Source: Sulfurimonas sp.
GTDB taxonomy: Bacteria > Campylobacterota > Campylobacteria > Campylobacterales > Sulfurimonadaceae
Reading direction: 5' to 3'
NCBI GenBank assembly: GCA_027063585.1
Contig: JAMORM010000202.1
Location: forward strand, 1 to 17,547
Length of the DNA stretch: 17,547 bases
The position numbers were made by a program, and so were the translations under genes. The notes below the pieces were generated by a model that was not told where the DNA came from, did no database searches, and worked only from the letters and a program-made list of their open reading frames with translations. This document shows, in pieces, positions 14,450 through 17,547 of the stretch; within the stretch, counting starts at the first letter, position 1; every line of letters starts with the position of its first letter.

Positions 14450-15013
14450 ATGAATATAAAAATTTCCGACATAGCAAACTTACCTTCACGTTTTGGTGAT
14501 TTTAAAGTACAAGCCTTCAAACAAGGGCAAAAAGAACATCTTGTAATTGCGGCGAAAGAATTAGCCGAAGTGCCCATAGTGCGCGTTCATTCTGAATGTC
14601 TTACGGGTGATGCCATCGGCAGTTTAAAATGCGACTGTCGTGACCAGCTGGAATATGGACTCAAAATGGCAGATGAAACAGGCGGTATAGTCATCTACCT
14701 GCGACAAGAAGGGCGTGACATTGGTCTTTTAAACAAAATAAATGCCTATGCCCTCCAAGATAAAGGACTCAACACAGTAGAAGCCAACCATCAACTTGGT
14801 TTTGCTGCTGATGAGAGAACTTATGAAGCTGTTACCTTTATTCTCAATCACTACAATATTAAAAAAATAAAACTGCTTACGAATAATCCGGACAAAATAA
14901 ACTCTATCAGCGGCGTTGAAATCGTTGAGCGAATTCCTATCATTATGCAACCAAACAAACACAATGCCGGCTATCTGGATGTCAAACGCGATGAGATGGG
15001 ACATCTCTTATAA
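14450..15013 (+). CDS. ribA: GTP cyclohydrolase II
   Basis: This enzyme opens GTP to 2,5-diamino-6-ribosylamino-pyrimidinone phosphate, formate and pyrophosphate, the first committed step of riboflavin synthesis. It has 187 residues and is a stand-alone enzyme, not fused to the RibB (DHBP synthase) domain. The zinc ligands are C50, C61 and C63 in the segment HSECLTGDAIGSLKCDC. The GTP-binding run RQEGRDIGL is at 85-93, followed by the family's conserved G-L-N-T-V-E-A-N segment. The C-terminal TNNPDKI loop is also typical. It acts in the same pathway as ribH at the left edge, but the two genes are 14 kb apart. Its stop is only 3 bp from the convergent CZB gene's stop. Confidence 0.96.
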   Translation: MNIKISDIANLPSRFGDFKVQAFKQGQKEHLVIAAKELAEVPIVRVHSECLTGDAIGSLKCDCRDQLEYGLKMADETGGIVIYLRQEGRDIGLLNKINAYALQDKGLNTVEANHQLGFAADERTYEAVTFILNHYNIKKIKLLTNNPDKINSISGVEIVERIPIIMQPNKHNAGYLDVKRDEMGHLL

Positions 15014-15016
15014 AAA

Positions 15017-15460
15017 TTAATGAAATTTTGATACACTGAGTGCCTGAACTCTTCTTTGGCTTGCATCAAGCACTCTGAGTAAATCTTTTGTAATATGTTC
15101 AAGCTCTTTATAATAGACTTTAGATCTTTCAAGCTCTAAATCATTAATTTTATGTATCCCAAAAAATTTTGAAAAAAATCCCTCATCCTTTTCATGCATA
15201 AAAATAGCATGAATTTTAGCATATTGTATATGCCAAGCTTCATGTATCATATCTAGATTTTCATAAAACTGAACCCCTAAAATATTTTTCACTCTCTCTT
15301 TATCACCATAGAGCCACTGGCCAAATTCGCACTTCATTTTAGAAACAGATGTTAAGTTATCAACATGTTTACCCTCAATCAAAGACTCTACTTTAGCCAT
15401 TTGTTTTATATGTGCCTCTCGGGCATGTTCAATTGCATTAATTGTTTCTTGTTTATTCAT
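15017..15460 (-). CDS. Stand-alone chemoreceptor zinc-binding (CZB) domain protein
   Basis: This soluble 147-residue helical protein matches the CZB pattern. It has an N-terminal helix with H17, the C-x-F-G-x-W motif KCEFGQWLYG with C44, and the histidine pair H73 and H77 in IHEAWH. These are the expected zinc ligands. CZB domains usually sit at the C-terminus of cytoplasmic chemoreceptors such as TlpD, or on diguanylate cyclases, and sense zinc or oxidants such as hypochlorous acid. Here the domain is alone, with an extra C-terminal helix rich in L and R. ATG at 15460 has AAGG upstream. It is divergent from a PAS protein, which suggests a joint sensory role; this is inference. Confidence 0.78.
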   Translation of the reverse strand: MNKQETINAIEHAREAHIKQMAKVESLIEGKHVDNLTSVSKMKCEFGQWLYGDKERVKNILGVQFYENLDMIHEAWHIQYAKIHAIFMHEKDEGFFSKFFGIHKINDLELERSKVYYKELEHITKDLLRVLDASQRRVQALSVSKFH

Positions 15461-15538
15461 ATCATTTAACCTTATAAAGTACTTTATATTATTACATAAA
15501 ATTTCTAAGTTTACGCATCCATTTAAGAAAAATCATTA

Positions 15539-15544
15539 TATAAT
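15539..15544 (+). promoter_or_regulatory. -10 box for the PAS gene
   Basis: TATAAT lies 27 bp before the TTG start and 16 bp before the AAGGA ribosome site. The opposite strand carries TAATAT-like boxes for the divergent CZB gene. Confidence 0.5.
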
Positions 15545-15571
15545 CTTAAAAATTAAAAAAAGGAATCTAAA

Positions 15572-16135
15572 TTGAAACATCCAGAACCAATTAATAATGA
15601 AATAAAATTAAATCCAAAAAAATATATAGTTTCAAAAACAGATCCCAAAGGGATAATCGAATACGGCAATGATTATTTTGTAGAAATCTCAGGATACAAA
15701 GAAGCTGAACTCATTGGAAAACCTCATAGTATTGTGCGACATCCAGACATGCCAAAAATTGTATTCAAAATGATGTGGGACAGAATCAATGAGGCAAAAA
15801 ATATTATAGCCGTCGTAAAAAACCTTGCTAAAGATGGCAGTTATTATTGGGTAATTACCGAGTTTGAACCAAAAATAGATCCAATTACAAATAAAATTAT
15901 TTCACATACCGCTTTTAGAAAAGCTGCTCCGCAAAAAGCAGTAAATACGATGGCACCAATTTATGAAAAATTACTTGAAATTGAAAAAGACGGTGGCATG
16001 GAAGCAAGTGAAAAATATCTCCGAGGCTTTTTTGAAGAAAAGAAAATCAGTTATGATGATTTTATTGATGAGCTCATAGGCAATAAAGGCTTGTTTAAAA
16101 TTTTCTTTAGTGCTATGAAAAAGCTCTTTTCATAA
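15572..16135 (+). CDS. Aer/CetB-type PAS domain sensory protein
   Basis: This is a cytoplasmic 187-residue protein. Residues 15-118 form a PAS domain with the Aer-type signature GYKEAELIGKPHSIVRHPDMP (residues 41-61), the FKMMWDRI helix and the YYWVITEFEP strand. Aer-type PAS domains bind FAD and report redox state; in Campylobacter the separate PAS protein CetB partners the transducer CetA. The rest (119-187) is a helical tail ending in a basic-aromatic helix, with no signalling domain. The start is TTG at 15572, chosen because AAGGA sits seven bases upstream and no nearer ATG fits. It is divergent from the CZB protein. FAD binding is not proven by sequence alone. Confidence 0.8.
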   Translation: MKHPEPINNEIKLNPKKYIVSKTDPKGIIEYGNDYFVEISGYKEAELIGKPHSIVRHPDMPKIVFKMMWDRINEAKNIIAVVKNLAKDGSYYWVITEFEPKIDPITNKIISHTAFRKAAPQKAVNTMAPIYEKLLEIEKDGGMEASEKYLRGFFEEKKISYDDFIDELIGNKGLFKIFFSAMKKLFS

Positions 16136-16147
16136 AAGCTCTTTATT
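16122..16147 (+). terminator. Weak hairpin at the end of the PAS gene
   Basis: AGCT-C-TTTT and AAAAGCT can pair with a bulged C, followed by CTTTA. The segment is also a direct repeat of AAAGCTCTTT. It is a modest candidate terminator overlapping the PAS stop codon. Confidence 0.3.
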
Positions 16148-16206
16148 CAAATTTACATTCAATTAAATGAAATTCAGATAAAATATCTTTTACAAAGGAT
16201 ATTTTA

Positions 16207-16794
16207 TTGGATTTAAAAACAACACTCGCTAGTGAAAAGATAGATTTACCAAATGATTTTTTTCAGAAAGTGCAAAAATATAAAGAACATCTCTTTAAGT
16301 GGAATAAAATTCACAACCTGACAGGTGCTAAAACTGAGCAGACTTTAAATGAATTCATTTATGACGCCGTATTTCCCGTTAGTTTTTTACCAAAAGTAGA
16401 CTCTCTTATGGATATTGGAACAGGAGCAGGCTTTCCGGGAATGATTTTAGCATTTGCACTGCCTGAAACTAAAGTCACACTGGTAGAACCTTTAACAAAA
16501 CGGGCAAGTTTTTTACAGTTTATCAAAGCCGATTTGGAACTTAAAAACGTCAACGTTGTTAAAAAGCGGGTTGAAGATATGAAAGCGCAAGTATTTGAGC
16601 TTATTACATCCCGTGCCGTAACCGATACAAAAATGCTTTTAAACTTAAGTAAAAATTTTCGAGATGAACACTCAAAACTGCTTTTTTATAAAGGCGAAAA
16701 AGTTTTTGAAGAAATAGATATAAATCTCGACATGCAACATAAAATTATAGAAACAAAAAACAGACACTATTTACTTCTAGGAGAAGATTTATGA
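16207..16794 (+). CDS. rsmG: 16S rRNA (guanine527-N7)-methyltransferase
   Basis: RsmG (GidB) methylates G527 of 16S rRNA with S-adenosylmethionine. It has 195 residues, slightly short but complete. Motifs are [10 protein letters not shown] at 31-40, the SAM loop [10 protein letters not shown] at 69-78, and [10 protein letters not shown] in the next strand-helix. The start is TTG at 16207, with AAAGGA eight bases upstream. The ribosome site is partly within an 8-bp inverted repeat (see findings). The 3' end overlaps the ATG of the next gene by 4 bp (ATGA), so the two are translationally coupled. Confidence 0.94.
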   Translation: MDLKTTLASEKIDLPNDFFQKVQKYKEHLFKWNKIHNLTGAKTEQTLNEFIYDAVFPVSFLPKVDSLMDIGTGAGFPGMILAFALPETKVTLVEPLTKRASFLQFIKADLELKNVNVVKKRVEDMKAQVFELITSRAVTDTKMLLNLSKNFRDEHSKLLFYKGEKVFEEIDINLDMQHKIIETKNRHYLLLGEDL

Positions 16795-17027
16795 TACTAA
16801 AACTACTTATAATTGTCGGCGTCATTGCTGCTGTTTACTTCCTCTTTTTTAAAACAAAACCGGAGGCAAAAGTCTCAAAAAAAAGTGCAAAAAAAGAGTC
16901 TAAAAAACTTGATGCCGATGAAATGGTTGAGTGTGCAACCTGCGGTGTTTATGCGGAAGTTGAAGAGTGTATTCTCAGTAACGGAAAGTACTATTGTTCT
17001 CGTGAATGTCTTGCAAAGGCAGAATAA
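16791..17027 (+). CDS. PP0621-like small membrane protein with cysteine cluster
   Basis: This 78-residue protein has one N-terminal membrane helix (residues 2-20), a lysine-rich linker and a C-terminal metal-binding-like module. Cysteines at 48, 51, 60, 69 and 73 lie in a C-x2-C ... C-x3-C layout within [10 protein letters not shown] and YYCSRECL. It resembles the small PP0621-type conserved proteins, probably with a zinc ribbon facing the cytoplasm. The function is unknown. It overlaps rsmG by 4 bp and its TAA stop overlaps the next ATG (TAATG), so all three genes should be read from one mRNA. Confidence 0.75.
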   Translation: MILKLLIIVGVIAAVYFLFFKTKPEAKVSKKSAKKESKKLDADEMVECATCGVYAEVEECILSNGKYYCSRECLAKAE

Positions 17028-17416
17028 TGCTCTTTTTCGGTCATAGATTTATTAAAAGTGAAAAATTTTATCATGTATTTGATATAGATACTATTCTTCA
17101 AACACCGCCTTCTTCAATTATTTACTTAGAGTTTAATGAAAAAAACCTTGATATTATTGAGTACCTTAACAAAAATAGTATAAAATTTACACTAAAAGTC
17201 AAAAATATAACAGAGTTAATGTATGCATCTGCTTTAGAAGCCGACTTTATACACGTAGAACAAAAACTTGCAAAAACAGCACAAAAAATTGCTGAAAACT
17301 ATCTATTTGACGCGAAAATCTTAATACATATAGACAAAGAAGAGGAGATAGAGGAGGTAGCACTTTTAGGCATAGACGGTGTTATTTTTGCAGAGGCGAT
17401 TGTAAAGATTTCCTAA
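17027..17416 (+). CDS. Conserved hypothetical protein, possibly a TIM-barrel-like fragment
   Basis: This 129-residue soluble protein starts at ATG 17027, overlapping the previous stop by one base, with AAAGG seven bases upstream. A longer frame from 17006 is less likely because the ribosome site fits the inner ATG. I do not recognise the family with certainty. It alternates strands and helices: a strand SIIYLEF, a helix LDIIEYLNK, then strands KFTLKV, DFIHVE, KILIHI and GVIFAEA. The end LLGIDGVIFAEAIV looks like the last part of an (alpha/beta) barrel or a small alpha/beta fold. Acidic residues dominate the second half. It is linked to rsmG by coupling. Its stop overlaps the end of alr by 4 bp. 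Confidence 0.7.
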   Translation: MLFFGHRFIKSEKFYHVFDIDTILQTPPSSIIYLEFNEKNLDIIEYLNKNSIKFTLKVKNITELMYASALEADFIHVEQKLAKTAQKIAENYLFDAKILIHIDKEEEIEEVALLGIDGVIFAEAIVKIS

Positions 17417-17547
17417 ATAATCGTTCTTGGAATCTTTTCTTTTAAAGATGTTAAAACTTCATAACTGATAGTATCTGCAAATTCTGCTGCTTCTCTTGCA
17501 TCATTCAATACTAACAACTCCTTTTCTTCACAAAGAAAAGAGGAATT
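17413..17547 (-). CDS. alr: Alanine racemase, C-terminal 44 residues (partial)
   Basis: Only the end of the gene is present; it enters from the right edge. The fragment reads A-R-E-A-A-E-F-A-D-T-I-S-Y-E-V-L-T-S-L followed by KIPRTII and TAG. The T-I-S-Y-E-[IV]-L-T segment and the P-R ending are the standard C-terminus of the PLP-dependent alanine racemase that makes D-alanine for peptidoglycan. The catalytic residues lie outside the window. The stop codon (17413-17415) overlaps the convergent upstream gene by 4 bp. Confidence 0.85.
   Translation of the reverse strand, partial: NSSFLCEEKELLVLNDAREAAEFADTISYEVLTSLKEKIPRTII

Noticed and set aside
16122..16150. Direct repeat AAAGCTCTTT as a mobile-element footprint
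   Set aside because: It is only two short copies in AT-rich sequence at a gene end and is better explained as an imperfect terminator hairpin.
17006..17026. Longer N-terminus (MSCKGRI) for the last plus-strand gene
   Set aside because: The ribosome site AAAGG fits ATG 17027, and the overlap TAATG with the preceding stop is a standard coupling signal.

Overview
The window is a 17.5-kb, AT-rich, gene-dense stretch of chromosome from a member of the Campylobacterota, most likely a Sulfurimonas-like sulfur oxidiser. This rests on protein resemblance and local gene pairing, not on a database search. The supporting points are kdsA directly followed by ribH, an Lpp20-like lipoprotein, an H. pylori Gpt-like phosphoribosyltransferase, Der with a long acidic linker, HemJ, and PAS and CZB single-domain proteins of the energy-taxis type. 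Nearly everything is housekeeping or conserved hypothetical. I see no rRNA, tRNA, CRISPR array or prophage.

Layout. 1-1897 (minus): an EamA transporter, kdsA and the start of ribH, probably one operon. 1898-2071: a gap holding what looks like a decayed piece of a CPA2 (KefB-type) antiporter. 2072-5940 (plus): a P2A-type cation ATPase, then a promoter, a membrane-anchored TerB/J-domain protein and a small monohaem cytochrome c. 5940-6205: a 266-bp non-autonomous element with 32-bp inverted termini. 6105-6644 (minus): a purine-type phosphoribosyltransferase that ends inside that element. 6715-9034 (plus): an LPP20-family lipoprotein, the GTPase Der and a 37-residue membrane peptide. 9052-10427 (minus): raiA/hpf, an outer-membrane barrel protein and hemJ. 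10537-12410 (plus): trpS and a periplasmic NIT-like protein, ending in a strong hairpin. 12438-14385 (minus): hemB and argF. 14450-15013 (plus): ribA. 15017-15460 (minus): a CZB-domain protein, divergent from a PAS protein at 15572-16135 (plus). 16207-17416 (plus): rsmG and two conserved small genes, translationally coupled. 17413-17547 (minus): the 3' end of alanine racemase.

How the genes relate. Two haem genes (hemB, hemJ), two riboflavin genes (ribH, ribA) and several translation genes (der, raiA, trpS, rsmG) are scattered rather than clustered by pathway, as is usual in this phylum. The PAS and CZB proteins look like soluble sensory modules with no transducer in the window.

The main finding is the element at 5940-6205. 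It sits at a TA dinucleotide between two convergent genes and can be drawn as a cloverleaf. Removing it together with one TA restores, on paper, an 8-bp overlapping pair of stop regions. The cytochrome keeps its TAA, and the phosphoribosyltransferase would end 33 codons earlier. The insertion has therefore given a live enzyme gene a lysine-rich 33-residue C-terminal tail made of transposon sequence.
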